From Hyphomicrobiales bacterium (GTDB taxonomy: Bacteria > Pseudomonadota > Alphaproteobacteria > Rhodospirillales > JACKKN01), in NCBI GenBank assembly GCA_024236415.1, contig JACKKN010000018.1:16415-80414 (forward strand): 64,000 bases of DNA, given 5' to 3'. A program made the translations under genes and the position numbers. This document shows, in pieces, positions 1 through 7,360 of this stretch. The notes under the pieces are model-generated. The model ran no database searches, was not told the origin of the DNA, and saw only the letters and a list, made by a program, of their open reading frames with translations. How positions within the stretch are numbered: position 1 is the stretch's first letter; each line of letters opens with the position of its first letter.

Positions 1-699
1 GCCCAGGTCCTCGGCGCTGACCACCTCGCCCGTGGCCGCCTTCACCAGGGGCGGGCCGCCCAGGAAGATGGTGCCCTGGCCCTTGACGATGATGCTCTCG
101 TCGGACATGGCCGGCACGTAGGCGCCGCCCGCCGTGCACGAGCCGTGGACCACGGCGATCTGCGGGATGCCGGCGGCCGACAGGTTGGCCTGGTTGTAGA
201 AGATGCGGCCGAAATGCTCCCTGTCGGGGAACACCTCGTCCTGCTGCGGCAGGTTGGCGCCGCCGGATTCCACCAGGTAGACGCAGGGCAGGTTGTTCTC
301 GCGCGCGATCTCCTGGGCCCGCAGGTGCTTCTTGACCGTCAGGCCGTAGTAGGTGCCGCCCTTCACCGTGGCGTCGTTGGTGACGACCATGCATTCCTGG
401 CCGCGGATGCGGCCGATGCCGGTGATGATGCCGGCCGACGAGATGTCGCCCGAATACATGCCCCAGGCGGCAAGCTGCGACAGCTCCAGGAACGGCGAGC
501 CCACGTCCAGGAGCTGGCGGATGCGGTCGCGCGGCAGCAGCTTGCCGCGTTTCAGGTGCCGCTCCCGCGCCCGCTCGCCGCCGCCCTGCTTGATCTCGGC
601 CACCCGGGCGCGCAGGTCGGCGACCAGGTCCTCCATGGCCGCGGCGTTGGCCTTGAAGTCGTCGGACCGGGTTTGGATCGTGCTCTTGTACTGGGTCAT
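1..699 (-). CDS. mccB: Methylcrotonyl-CoA carboxylase beta subunit (carboxyltransferase), 3' part outside window
   Basis: This is the carboxyltransferase half of the biotin enzyme that converts 3-methylcrotonyl-CoA to 3-methylglutaconyl-CoA in leucine breakdown. The first 233 codons are visible, starting at an ATG at 697-699, and the frame is still open at the left edge. The segment SGGANLPQQDEVF (around residue 145) and the following GSCTAGGAYVPAMSDE stretch are the acyl-CoA carboxyltransferase crotonase fold as seen in MCC beta rather than propionyl-CoA carboxylase. It sits 7 bp after the isomerase-like gene, in the same operon as ivd, which fits leucine degradation. Geranyl-CoA carboxylase beta is the nearest alternative. 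The MCC alpha subunit is expected just left of the window. Confidence 0.92.
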   Translation of the reverse strand, partial: MTQYKSTIQTRSDDFKANAAAMEDLVADLRARVAEIKQGGGERARERHLKRGKLLPRDRIRQLLDVGSPFLELSQLAAWGMYSGDISSAGIITGIGRIRGQECMVVTNDATVKGGTYYGLTVKKHLRAQEIARENNLPCVYLVESGGANLPQQDEVFPDREHFGRIFYNQANLSAAGIPQIAVVHGSCTAGGAYVPAMSDESIIVKGQGTIFLGGPPLVKAATGEVVSAEDLG

Positions 700-706
700 G
701 GCCTCC

Positions 707-1309
707 TCACCACCCGCCCGTGCGCAGCCATTTCTTGACCATCCACAGGCGGTCCGAGCCCCAGAACGGTTCGCCGTCGACGAAGAAGAACGGGGCACCG
801 CAGACGCCGCGCTCGACGGCCTCGGCGGTGCGGTCCTTCAGGGCCTGCTTGACGGCGGGGTCCGACAGGGCGGGTTCCAGGGCCGCCGGGTCCACGTTGC
901 AGCCGGCGGCGATGTTCACCACCACCTCGGCCGGGGTGATGTCGATGCCCTTGCCGAAGTAGGTGTTGAAGGCCAGGCGGGCGAACTTCCTGGCCGTGTC
1001 CGGGTCCTCGCGCTCGATCCAGTAGTAGGCCCGTGCCGCCGCCATGGTGGCGATGGGAAAGGGGTCGGGCCAGGTCCAGGGCATGTCCAGGTAACGGGCC
1101 ACGCGCGGGCAGTCGTGGCGCGCGTAATCGCCCTTGATGGGCTGCTGGGTCAGGGGCCGGTTGCCGGTCTCCTTGAACACGGCGCCCAGCAGGAACGGCC
1201 GCCAAACCACCTCGCGGCCCGCGCCCTGCGCCACCTCCTCCACCTTGTCCATGGCCAGGTAGGAATAGGGCGAGGAGAAATCGAACCAGAATTCAATGGG
1301 GGTGGTCAT
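707..1309 (-). CDS. DsbA-like 2-hydroxychromene-2-carboxylate isomerase family protein
   Basis: A 200-residue thioredoxin-fold protein of the HCCA isomerase/kappa-GST group. The N-terminal FWFDFSSPYSYLA motif has serine where DsbA has its CxxC cysteine, so it should bind glutathione rather than act as a disulfide oxidase. The cis-Pro loop is GVCGAPFFFVDGEPFWG near the C-terminus, followed by a WGSDRLWMV helix typical of this family. I chose the ATG at 1307-1309 because the family begins a few residues before FWFDF; the frame extends upstream only through the palindromic repeat. It lies between an acyl-CoA dehydrogenase and mccB, so a role in an isomerisation or GSH-dependent step of acyl-CoA catabolism is possible, but the substrate is unknown. 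Confidence 0.85.
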   Translation of the reverse strand: MTTPIEFWFDFSSPYSYLAMDKVEEVAQGAGREVVWRPFLLGAVFKETGNRPLTQQPIKGDYARHDCPRVARYLDMPWTWPDPFPIATMAAARAYYWIEREDPDTARKFARLAFNTYFGKGIDITPAEVVVNIAAGCNVDPAALEPALSDPAVKQALKDRTAEAVERGVCGAPFFFVDGEPFWGSDRLWMVKKWLRTGGW

Positions 1310-1352
1310 GGTCGTTTCCAATCCGAAAAACCAACGTGGTCCGCCAGGGCGC

Positions 1353-1444
1353 TGAACCACAGAGGCACCGAGGCACAGAGAATGAAGGGTTGCACGCGCC
1401 GCGCGCGAGAATCCCTTCTCGCTGCCTCTGTGCCTCTGGGGTTC
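1353..1444. repeat. REP-like long palindrome between two operon genes
   Basis: Two arms of 23 bp (1353-1375 and 1422-1444) are reverse complements with two mismatches, and the bases just inside also pair partly, giving a roughly 92-bp hairpin. The arms carry the repeated word CAGAGGCAC. Translated, the left arm reads NHRGTEAQR and the right arm reads like ASVPLGF, a peptide pattern I recall from spurious proteins predicted over dispersed palindromes in many environmental genomes. It fills the only sizeable gap (153 bp) in the 3' half of this operon. It could be a REP/MITE-type element that stabilises or attenuates the transcript. No transposase is nearby. Confidence 0.75.
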
Positions 1445-1462
1445 AACAACGTCACCGCCACC

Positions 1463-2602
1463 TCAATCCTCCGCCAGCACGGCGCGGCTGATGACCAGGC
1501 GCTGCACGTCCGAGGTGCCCTCGTAGATCTGCGTCACCCGCACGTCGCGGTAGATGCGCTCGACCGGGAAGTCCTCCAGGTAGCCGTATCCGCCGTGGAT
1601 CTGGATGGCGTCGGAGCAGACCCGCTCGGCCATCTCCGAGGCGAACAGCTTGGCCATGGAGGCTTCCTTGAGGCAGGGCAGGCCGGCGTCGCGCAGGGAC
1701 GCGGCGTGCAGAATCATCTGCCGCGCTGTCTCGATGCGGGTGGCCATGTCGGCCAGACGGAAGGCAACCGCCTGGTGCTCGGCGATGGGCTTGCCGAAGG
1801 TCTGGCGCTCGCGGGCGTAGGCGCGGGCGGCGGCGAAGGCGGCCTTGGCCATGCCCACGGACTGGGCGGCAATGCCGATGCGCCCGCCTTCCAGGTTGGC
1901 GAGCGCGATGCGGTACCCCTGCCCCTCCTCGCCCAGCAGGTGGTCGGGGGTCAGGCGCAGGTCGTCGAACACGATCTGCGCCGTGTCCGAGGCCCGCTGC
2001 CCCATCTTCTTCTCGATGGCGGCCACGGTGTACCCCGGCGCATCGGTGGGCACGATGAAGGCCGAGATGCCCTTCTTGCCGGCGTCCGGGTCGGTGACGG
2101 CGAAGGCGATCAGCAGGTCGGCGTTGGCGCCCGAGGTGATGAACTGCTTGGTGCCGCTGAGCACGTAGTGGTTGCCGTCCTTGCGCGCCCGGGCCTTCAG
2201 CGCCGCGGCGTCGGAGCCCGCCTGGGGCTCGGTCAGGGCGAACCCGGCCAGCACCTCGCCGCGGGCCATGGGGCGCAGGAATCGCTCCTTCTGATCGCTT
2301 GATCCGAACCTGAGGATCGGCATGCAACCCACTGAATTATGGACGCTCATGACCGTCGAACAGGCCCCGTCGCCGGCCGCCACCTCTTCCAGCGCCAGGG
2401 CGTAGGCCACGTGGTCGGCGCCGGCGCCGTCGAACTCGGGCGGCACCAGCATGCCCAGCAGGCCGAGGCTTCCCATCTCGGCGATGGCCTCGCGCGGAAA
2501 AGTGCCGTCGCGGTCCCAGGCGGCCGCGTTGGGCGCCAGCCGGTCGCGGGCGAAGCTCCGCGCCATGTCGCGGATGAGGGTCTGTTCCTCGTTGAGAATC
2601 AT
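1463..2602 (-). CDS. Acyl-CoA dehydrogenase (short/branched-chain type)
   Basis: A 379-residue FAD-dependent acyl-CoA dehydrogenase of the usual family length, catalysing alpha,beta-desaturation of an acyl-CoA with electrons passed to ETF. Family signatures are visible: FALTEPQAGSDA (FAD/substrate loop), KQFITSGANAD, and the C-terminal YEGTSDVQR motif whose Glu (about residue 361) is the catalytic base of short-chain enzymes. The second dehydrogenase of this operon (ivd) places its base elsewhere, so the two are not interchangeable. The start is the ATG at 2602. Operon position suggests isobutyryl-, 2-methylbutyryl- or butyryl-CoA as substrate; sequence alone does not decide. Confidence 0.92.
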   Translation of the reverse strand: MILNEEQTLIRDMARSFARDRLAPNAAAWDRDGTFPREAIAEMGSLGLLGMLVPPEFDGAGADHVAYALALEEVAAGDGACSTVMSVHNSVGCMPILRFGSSDQKERFLRPMARGEVLAGFALTEPQAGSDAAALKARARKDGNHYVLSGTKQFITSGANADLLIAFAVTDPDAGKKGISAFIVPTDAPGYTVAAIEKKMGQRASDTAQIVFDDLRLTPDHLLGEEGQGYRIALANLEGGRIGIAAQSVGMAKAAFAAARAYARERQTFGKPIAEHQAVAFRLADMATRIETARQMILHAASLRDAGLPCLKEASMAKLFASEMAERVCSDAIQIHGGYGYLEDFPVERIYRDVRVTQIYEGTSDVQRLVISRAVLAED

Positions 2603-2642
2603 CGCAGCAAGGGCCCTCCCCGACCCCGCACCGGCAGACCGG

Positions 2643-3323
2643 TTACCAGCCGATCTCGGTCCCGTCGTAGTTGAAGAAACCGCCGGTGCGTTCGACGGTC
2701 AGGTCGGCGATCACCTTGCGCATGCCCGACACGCTCTCTTCGGCGCTGATCAGGGCGCTGGGGCCGCCCATCTCGGTGCGCACCCAGCCCGGGTGCAGGA
2801 CGGCGACGGAGATGCCGCGCGGCCGCAGGTCCACGGACAGGCTCTTCATGACCGCGTTCAGCGCCGCCTTGGACGAGCGGTAGATGTAGGAGCCGCCCGA
2901 GGTGTTGTCGGTCATGGACCCCATGCGGCTGGTCACGGCGATGATCTTCTTCAGCTTGCCCCGGGCCACGTGGTCGAGGAATGCCTCGGTCACCTGGAAC
3001 GGCGCGATGGCGTTGACGTTCAGCACGTCCAGCCACGGCTCGCGCTCGACCCCGCCCAGCATGGCCGGGCGCGGGCCGTAGATGCCGGCGTTGTGCAGCA
3101 GCACGTCGAAGGCCTCGCGCTTCAGCTTGCGGGTCAGGGCGTGGATCTGGGCCGGGTCCGTGATGTCGAGCTGGCGCACCTGCACGCCGGTGATGGCCTG
3201 CAGGTCGGCGGCGTTGTCCGGGTCGCGGCAGGTGGCGATGACCTTCCACCTGTCGGCCGCGTACTGGCGCGCGAACTCCAGCCCCAGTCCCCGGCCGGCG
3301 CCGGTAATCATCACGGTCGGCAT
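2643..3323 (-). CDS. SDR family NAD(P)-dependent oxidoreductase (C-factor-like)
   Basis: A 226-residue short-chain dehydrogenase with an N-terminal Rossmann motif TGAGRGLGLEFA (residues 7-18), the LLHNAGIYG core motif, and a YRSSKAAL active site with the Tyr-x-x-x-Lys pair. Length and the VLHPGWVRTEMGG segment match the CsgA/C-factor-like SDR group. It is 29 bp after the thiolase gene and 40 bp before the acyl-CoA dehydrogenase gene on the same strand, so a reductase or hydroxyacyl-CoA dehydrogenase role in this catabolic operon is plausible. The substrate cannot be read from the sequence. Confidence 0.88.
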   Translation of the reverse strand: MPTVMITGAGRGLGLEFARQYAADRWKVIATCRDPDNAADLQAITGVQVRQLDITDPAQIHALTRKLKREAFDVLLHNAGIYGPRPAMLGGVEREPWLDVLNVNAIAPFQVTEAFLDHVARGKLKKIIAVTSRMGSMTDNTSGGSYIYRSSKAALNAVMKSLSVDLRPRGISVAVLHPGWVRTEMGGPSALISAEESVSGMRKVIADLTVERTGGFFNYDGTEIGW

Positions 3324-3352
3324 CGCTCTCTCCCCGCTCTAGCGGGTGGAAA

Positions 3353-4546
3353 TCAGGCCACCCGCTCGATCGCCAAAGCCGTCGCCTCGCCGCCGCCGAT
3401 GCAGAGGGACGCGACCCCCCGTTTCAGACCATACTTTTGCAGCGCGTTCAACAGGGTGACGACGATTCGCGCCCCCGAGGCCCCGACCGGATGGCCCAGG
3501 GCGCAGGCGCCGCCGTGGACGTTGACCTTTTCGTGGGGCAGGCCCAGGTCGCGCATGGCAGCCATGGTGACCACGGCAAACGCCTCGTTGATCTCGTACA
3601 GGTCCACCTCGTCGGCGGTCCAGCCGGTCCTGGCCAGCACCTTCTCGATGGCGCCCACGGGGGCGGTGGTGAACCATTCGGGCGGGTTGGCGTGGGTGCT
3701 GTGGGCGTGGATCACGGCCAGGGGCGTCAGGCCCCGCTTCTCGGCCTCGGACCGCTTCATCAGCACCAGGGCCGCGGCGCCGTCGGAGATGGAGCTGGAG
3801 TTGGCCGGGGTCACCGTGCCGTCCTTGCGGAACGCGGGCTTGAGCTGGGGAATCTTGTCGATGTTGGCGTTGAAGGGCTGCTCGTCGTGCGCCACCACCA
3901 CGTCGCCCTTGCGCGACGCCACCGTCACCGGCTGCACCTCGGGGGCGAAGGTGCCGTCCTCGACCGCCTTCTTGGCCCGGACCAGGGAGGTGATGGCGAA
4001 CTCGTCCTGGGCCTCGCGGGTGAACTGGTAGTGCTCGGCCGTGTCCTCGGCGAAGGTCCCCATCAGGCGGCCCTCCTGGTAGGCGTCCTCCAGGCCGTCC
4101 AGGAACATGTGGTCCTTGACCAGGTCGCCGTGCCCCAGGCGGTACCCGTTGCGGGCCCGTTGCAGGACGTAGGGGGAGTTGGTCATGCTCTCCATGCCGC
4201 CGGCGACCATGATGTCGTGGGACCCGGCCAGGATGTTGTCGTGGGCCAGCATGGCCGCCTTCATGGCCGAGCCGCACATCTTGGAAATCGTGGTGCAGCC
4301 CGTGTCCCAGGGCAGGCCGGCGTTGTGCGCCGCCTGGCGCGCCGGTGCCTGCTTGACACCGGCGAACAGGCACAGGCCCATGATCACGTCGTCCACGTCC
4401 TCGGGCGCGATGCCGGCCCGCTCCACCGCCGCCTTGATGGCGATGCCGCCCAACTCGGGCGCCGAGACGTCCTTCAACACCCCCTGGAAACCGCCCATGG
4501 GCGTGCGCGCGGCGCCGACGATGACGATGGGGTCCTTGTCGCTCAT
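3353..4546 (-). CDS. Acetyl-CoA C-acyltransferase (thiolase)
   Basis: A 397-residue type-II thiolase. The nucleophilic Cys91 lies in KMCGSAMKA, the GGACALGHPVGASG histidine motif is near residue 350, and the second active cysteine is in LCIGGGEATA (about residue 382). All three catalytic elements are intact and the length is standard. It would cleave acetoacetyl-CoA or a beta-ketoacyl-CoA into acetyl-CoA, the last step after acetoacetate from leucine has been activated by the nearby AacS. It could equally work in the condensing direction. Start ATG at 4546. Confidence 0.93.
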   Translation of the reverse strand: MSDKDPIVIVGAARTPMGGFQGVLKDVSAPELGGIAIKAAVERAGIAPEDVDDVIMGLCLFAGVKQAPARQAAHNAGLPWDTGCTTISKMCGSAMKAAMLAHDNILAGSHDIMVAGGMESMTNSPYVLQRARNGYRLGHGDLVKDHMFLDGLEDAYQEGRLMGTFAEDTAEHYQFTREAQDEFAITSLVRAKKAVEDGTFAPEVQPVTVASRKGDVVVAHDEQPFNANIDKIPQLKPAFRKDGTVTPANSSSISDGAAALVLMKRSEAEKRGLTPLAVIHAHSTHANPPEWFTTAPVGAIEKVLARTGWTADEVDLYEINEAFAVVTMAAMRDLGLPHEKVNVHGGACALGHPVGASGARIVVTLLNALQKYGLKRGVASLCIGGGEATALAIERVA

Positions 4547-4589
4547 TGTTGTGTCCTTCCCTGTCGTTGGGTGAAGTCGTGTCGGATGA

Positions 4590-5072
4590 TCAGTCGTAGG
4601 GGGTGCCGTCCTTGCGGACGAAGCGCGCCCGGCCGTCGCCGTCGCGGCGCAGCAGCATGTCGATGTCGGGGTAGTCGACCTCGTCCCCCGCCGTGCGGTC
4701 GCCCACCTCCAGGTACACCGCCGGGGCGTTGGTGCGGTTGACCAGGTGGTGGCCGTCGGCCGCGCCGGCCGGGAATCCGGCCGCCATGCCGGGGGTCAGC
4801 ACCTGCTCGCCGGCGTCGGTGACCAGCACCAGCTCGCCTTCCAGGACATAGACGAACTCGTCCTGGCGAGTGTGCCAATGGCGCTGCGACGACAGCGTTC
4901 CAGGCGGCACCTCGACCAGGTTGACGCCGAAGTTGGTCAGGCCGAAAACGTCGCCCAGGCGCCGTTTCGTCCGCGCCCGGACGGCCGCGGCGAAGGGCGC
5001 CGGATAGGTTGATCCGGAAACCGACTCCACCTCGACCGCGGCGACCGCGGCTTTCCCCCTGGCCCCGGCCAT
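4590..5072 (-). CDS. Cupin domain-containing protein
   Basis: A single-domain cupin of about 160 residues. Motif 1 is RHWHTRQDEFVYVLEGE, with the metal-binding His-x-His and Glu, and motif 2 contains PAGAADGHHLVN. FGVNLVEVPPG precedes the barrel and GDRTAGDEVDYPD follows it, a family pattern common in proteobacteria. The frame stays open upstream to a TTG at 5165 that would overlap ivd; I prefer the in-frame ATG at 5070-5072 because it gives the usual length and puts the residues before SGSTYPAPF at the N-terminus. It is co-directional with ivd. Function is unassigned; a metal-dependent sugar or acyl isomerase role cannot be excluded. Confidence 0.8.
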   Translation of the reverse strand: MAGARGKAAVAAVEVESVSGSTYPAPFAAAVRARTKRRLGDVFGLTNFGVNLVEVPPGTLSSQRHWHTRQDEFVYVLEGELVLVTDAGEQVLTPGMAAGFPAGAADGHHLVNRTNAPAVYLEVGDRTAGDEVDYPDIDMLLRRDGDGRARFVRKDGTPYD

Positions 5073-5148
5073 GGCCGTCAGCGCCGCCGCGCCATGGAGC
5101 GCTTCAGATTTAATTTTTTCAATTGGAACAACAGAGTCGTGGACATTG

Positions 5149-6321
5149 CTAAGCCGTTTCCTCAAATAGTTCGCGGCCGATCAGCCAGCGGCGAATCTCG
5201 CTGGTGCCGGCGCCGATCTCGTACAGCTTGGAATCGCGCAGCAGGCGCCCGGTCGGGCTCTCGTTGATATAGCCCATGCCGCCCAGGCACTGGATGGCCT
5301 CCAGCGTCATCCAGGTGGACTTTTCGGCGGCGTACAGGATGGCGCCGGCGGCGTCCTTGCGCGCGGTCTCGCCCCGGTCGCAGGCCTGGTTGACGGCATA
5401 GACGTAGGCCTTGGTGGCGTTCATGGTGGTGTACATGTCCGCCAGCTTGCCCTGCATCAACTGGAATTCGCCGATGGACTGGCCGAACTGCTTGCGGTCG
5501 TGCAGGTAGGGCACGACGATGTCCATGCAGGCCTGCATGATACCCAGCGGCCCGGCGGCCAGCACCGCGCGCTCGTAGTCGAGCCCGCTCATCAGCACGT
5601 TGACCCCGCGCCCGATGCCGCCCAGGACGTTCTCCTCCGGCACCTCGCAGTCCTCGAACACCAGTTCGCAGGTGTTGGACCCGCGCATGCCCAGCTTGTC
5701 CAGCTTCTGCGCCGTGGAGAAACCCTTGAACCCCTTCTCGATCAGGAACGCGGTGATGCCGCGCGGCCCGGCGTCGGGATCGGTCTTGGCATAGACCACC
5801 AGGGTGTCGGCGTCGGGTCCGTTGGTGATCCACATCTTGTTGCCGTTCAGGACGTAGCGGTCGCCCCTCTTTTCCGCGCGCAGCTTCATGCCGACCACGT
5901 CCGAGCCGGCACCCGGCTCGCTCATGGCCAGGGCGCCCACGTGGTCGCCCGAGATCAGCTTGGGCAGGTATCGGCTTTTCTGCTCGGCGGTGCCGTTGCG
6001 ACGGATCTGGTTGACGCACAGGTTGGAGTGGGCACCGTAGGAAAGGCCCACGGCGGCCGAGGCGCGGCTGATCTCCTCCATGGCCACGGCATGCTCCAGG
6101 TAGCCCATGCCGGCGCCGCCGTACTCCTCCTCGACGGTGATGCCCAGGATGCCCAGGTCGCCCATCTTGCGCCACAGGTCGGCGGGGAAGTCGTTGGCCT
6201 TGTCGATGTCGGCGGCGCGCGGCGCGATCTCGTCCGAGGCGAAGCTGCGCACGGAGTCGCGCAGCATGTCGGCGACCTCGCCCAGGTTGAAGTTCAGACT
6301 GGGATACTGGTTGGGGATCAT
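5149..6321 (-). CDS. ivd: Isovaleryl-CoA dehydrogenase
   Basis: Oxidises isovaleryl-CoA to 3-methylcrotonyl-CoA in leucine degradation, passing electrons to ETF. It is 390 residues from the ATG at 6319-6321, the standard length. The diagnostic feature is the catalytic base: Glu250 in GLDYERAVLAAG is present, while the position used by other acyl-CoA dehydrogenases is replaced, reading YEIGAGTSEIRR. That swap is characteristic of isovaleryl-CoA dehydrogenase. Other motifs are LAMSEPGAGSD and NKMWITNGPDAD. An 87-bp gap separates it from the thioesterase gene upstream and holds a short perfect hairpin (stem 6390-6396 with 6400-6406) without a T-tract. Confidence 0.95.
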   Translation of the reverse strand: MIPNQYPSLNFNLGEVADMLRDSVRSFASDEIAPRAADIDKANDFPADLWRKMGDLGILGITVEEEYGGAGMGYLEHAVAMEEISRASAAVGLSYGAHSNLCVNQIRRNGTAEQKSRYLPKLISGDHVGALAMSEPGAGSDVVGMKLRAEKRGDRYVLNGNKMWITNGPDADTLVVYAKTDPDAGPRGITAFLIEKGFKGFSTAQKLDKLGMRGSNTCELVFEDCEVPEENVLGGIGRGVNVLMSGLDYERAVLAAGPLGIMQACMDIVVPYLHDRKQFGQSIGEFQLMQGKLADMYTTMNATKAYVYAVNQACDRGETARKDAAGAILYAAEKSTWMTLEAIQCLGGMGYINESPTGRLLRDSKLYEIGAGTSEIRRWLIGRELFEETA

Positions 6322-6408
6322 GGACCTTTCCGCCTTGACCTGTTCGTTGAAATCCGGCGGTCTGGCGCCGCCGGTCACCTAGCCTACCACGTCGGCGGGG
6401 CCGACGGT

Positions 6409-6864
6409 CTACCCGACCACGTTGGGGTTGCCGATGATGCGCATCAGGGTCTGCTGCATGATGGCGCAGACGGACTCCTTGCCGTCCTTCACCACCGTCA
6501 CCTCGGCCGTGGTCACGCTCAACGTCCTTCCCGGGCGCACCACCCGGCCGCGGGCGATCAACAGCTCGCCATCGGCCGGCGCGGTGATGTTCAGCTTGTA
6601 CTCCACGGACAGGATGCCGTCGCCGTCGGCCATCAGGCTGAAGGCGGCGTAGCCGCCGGCGTTGTCGGCGATGGTGCCGACGACGCCGCCGTGGAAGAAG
6701 CCGTGCTGCTGCGACACGTCGTCGCTGTAGGGAAGATGGATCTCGCAGAAGCCCGGTTCAACCTTGGCGACGGAGGCCCGGATGTGGCGCATCATGCCCT
6801 GCTTGCCGAAACTGGTGCGGACCGCCTGTTCGAAGTCCGGGCGGCGCGGCTCGTAGGCGCTCAT
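6409..6864 (-). CDS. PaaI-family hotdog-fold thioesterase
   Basis: A 151-residue hotdog protein of the PaaI/YbgC-like thioesterase group, expected to hydrolyse acyl-CoA esters. The core motif QQHGFFHGGVVGTIADNAGGYAA contains the conserved HGG turn followed by the Asp/Asn active-site helix, and ends with GRTLSVTTAEVTV as in PaaI-like proteins. The ATG at 6862-6864 overlaps the TGA of the upstream thioesterase gene by four bases (ATGA), so the two are translationally coupled. Placing two thioesterases first in a leucine-degradation operon suggests a CoA-recycling or overflow role, but the substrates are unknown. Confidence 0.87.
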   Translation of the reverse strand: MSAYEPRRPDFEQAVRTSFGKQGMMRHIRASVAKVEPGFCEIHLPYSDDVSQQHGFFHGGVVGTIADNAGGYAAFSLMADGDGILSVEYKLNITAPADGELLIARGRVVRPGRTLSVTTAEVTVVKDGKESVCAIMQQTLMRIIGNPNVVG

Positions 6865-7301
6865 ACCAGGGCTCCGCCGCCGGCCTCGGCCATCAGACGC
6901 CGCCCGGTGGCCACCACTTCGTCGGGGAACGGGCAAGACTTGCGCAGGGCCGTGTCCACGTGCACGGCGAACAGGTCGCACTCGGCGGCCACCTCGCCGG
7001 TCTGGCAGTTGACCATGCTGTGGCTGAAGTGGACCTTCTTGCCCTCGATCCGGGTCAGCCGGGTGCGCACCTCCATGGTGTCGCCGGGCAGCAGTTCGCG
7101 CTTGTAGCGGATGTTCTGCTCCAGGGCCGCCATGCCGCGGCCCTGGTCGCGGAAGAACGCGCGGGTCATGCCCAGCAGGGCGAAGAAGTTCCACGTCGCC
7201 TCGTCGAACTTGCCCACGTAGTACATCACGTTCATGTGCCCCACCTGGTCGCAGTGCCAGGGATAGACCGAGCCCTTGTAGGTCAAGGGTGCGTCCGACA
7301 T
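6861..7301 (-). CDS. Acyl-CoA thioesterase, 4-hydroxybenzoyl-CoA thioesterase type
   Basis: A 146-residue hotdog protein of the 4HBT/YbgC class. The N-terminal segment HCDQVGHMNVMYYVGKFDEA carries the Asp-x-x-Gly-His-x-Asn active-site signature, with the Asp as catalytic residue. It is the first gene after the LiuR-type palindrome, whose centre is about 48 bp upstream of the ATG at 7301, so it likely leads the thioesterase-ivd-mccB transcript. A ribosome binding site GGGGAGGTG lies just before the start. It overlaps the next thioesterase by four bases. Confidence 0.88.
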   Translation of the reverse strand: MSDAPLTYKGSVYPWHCDQVGHMNVMYYVGKFDEATWNFFALLGMTRAFFRDQGRGMAALEQNIRYKRELLPGDTMEVRTRLTRIEGKKVHFSHSMVNCQTGEVAAECDLFAVHVDTALRKSCPFPDEVVATGRRLMAEAGGGALV

Positions 7302-7335
7302 GCCTCACCTCCCCGCGGATTGAACGGCGCGAGAC

Positions 7336-7360
7336 TAGTTTACGTTTACGTAAACGTCAA
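7336..7360 (-). promoter_or_regulatory. LiuR-type operator/promoter of the ivd operon
   Basis: A perfect 16-bp palindrome, acgtttacgtaaacgt (7342-7357), lies between aacS and the first thioesterase gene. On the minus strand a TTGACG hexamer (7355-7360) precedes it and a TAGTCT hexamer follows at a 17-bp spacing, so the palindrome fills the spacer as MerR-family activator/repressor sites do. It overlaps the last codon of aacS. A closely related site precedes the MerR gene (9805-9822). The motif matches what I recall of LiuR sites in branched-chain degradation operons. Confidence 0.75.

Noticed and set aside
353..2302. Long open frames on the plus strand opposite the catabolic genes, and similar frames of over 500 codons elsewhere (for example 23677-25584 and 50893-54315)
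   Set aside because: They mirror real genes in the opposite frame of a very GC-rich sequence, are rich in Arg, His, Gly and Val, and have no recognisable domain.
5073..5165. TTG start at 5165 for the cupin gene
   Set aside because: It would overlap ivd and add a low-similarity N-terminal extension; the ATG at 5072 gives the usual family length.
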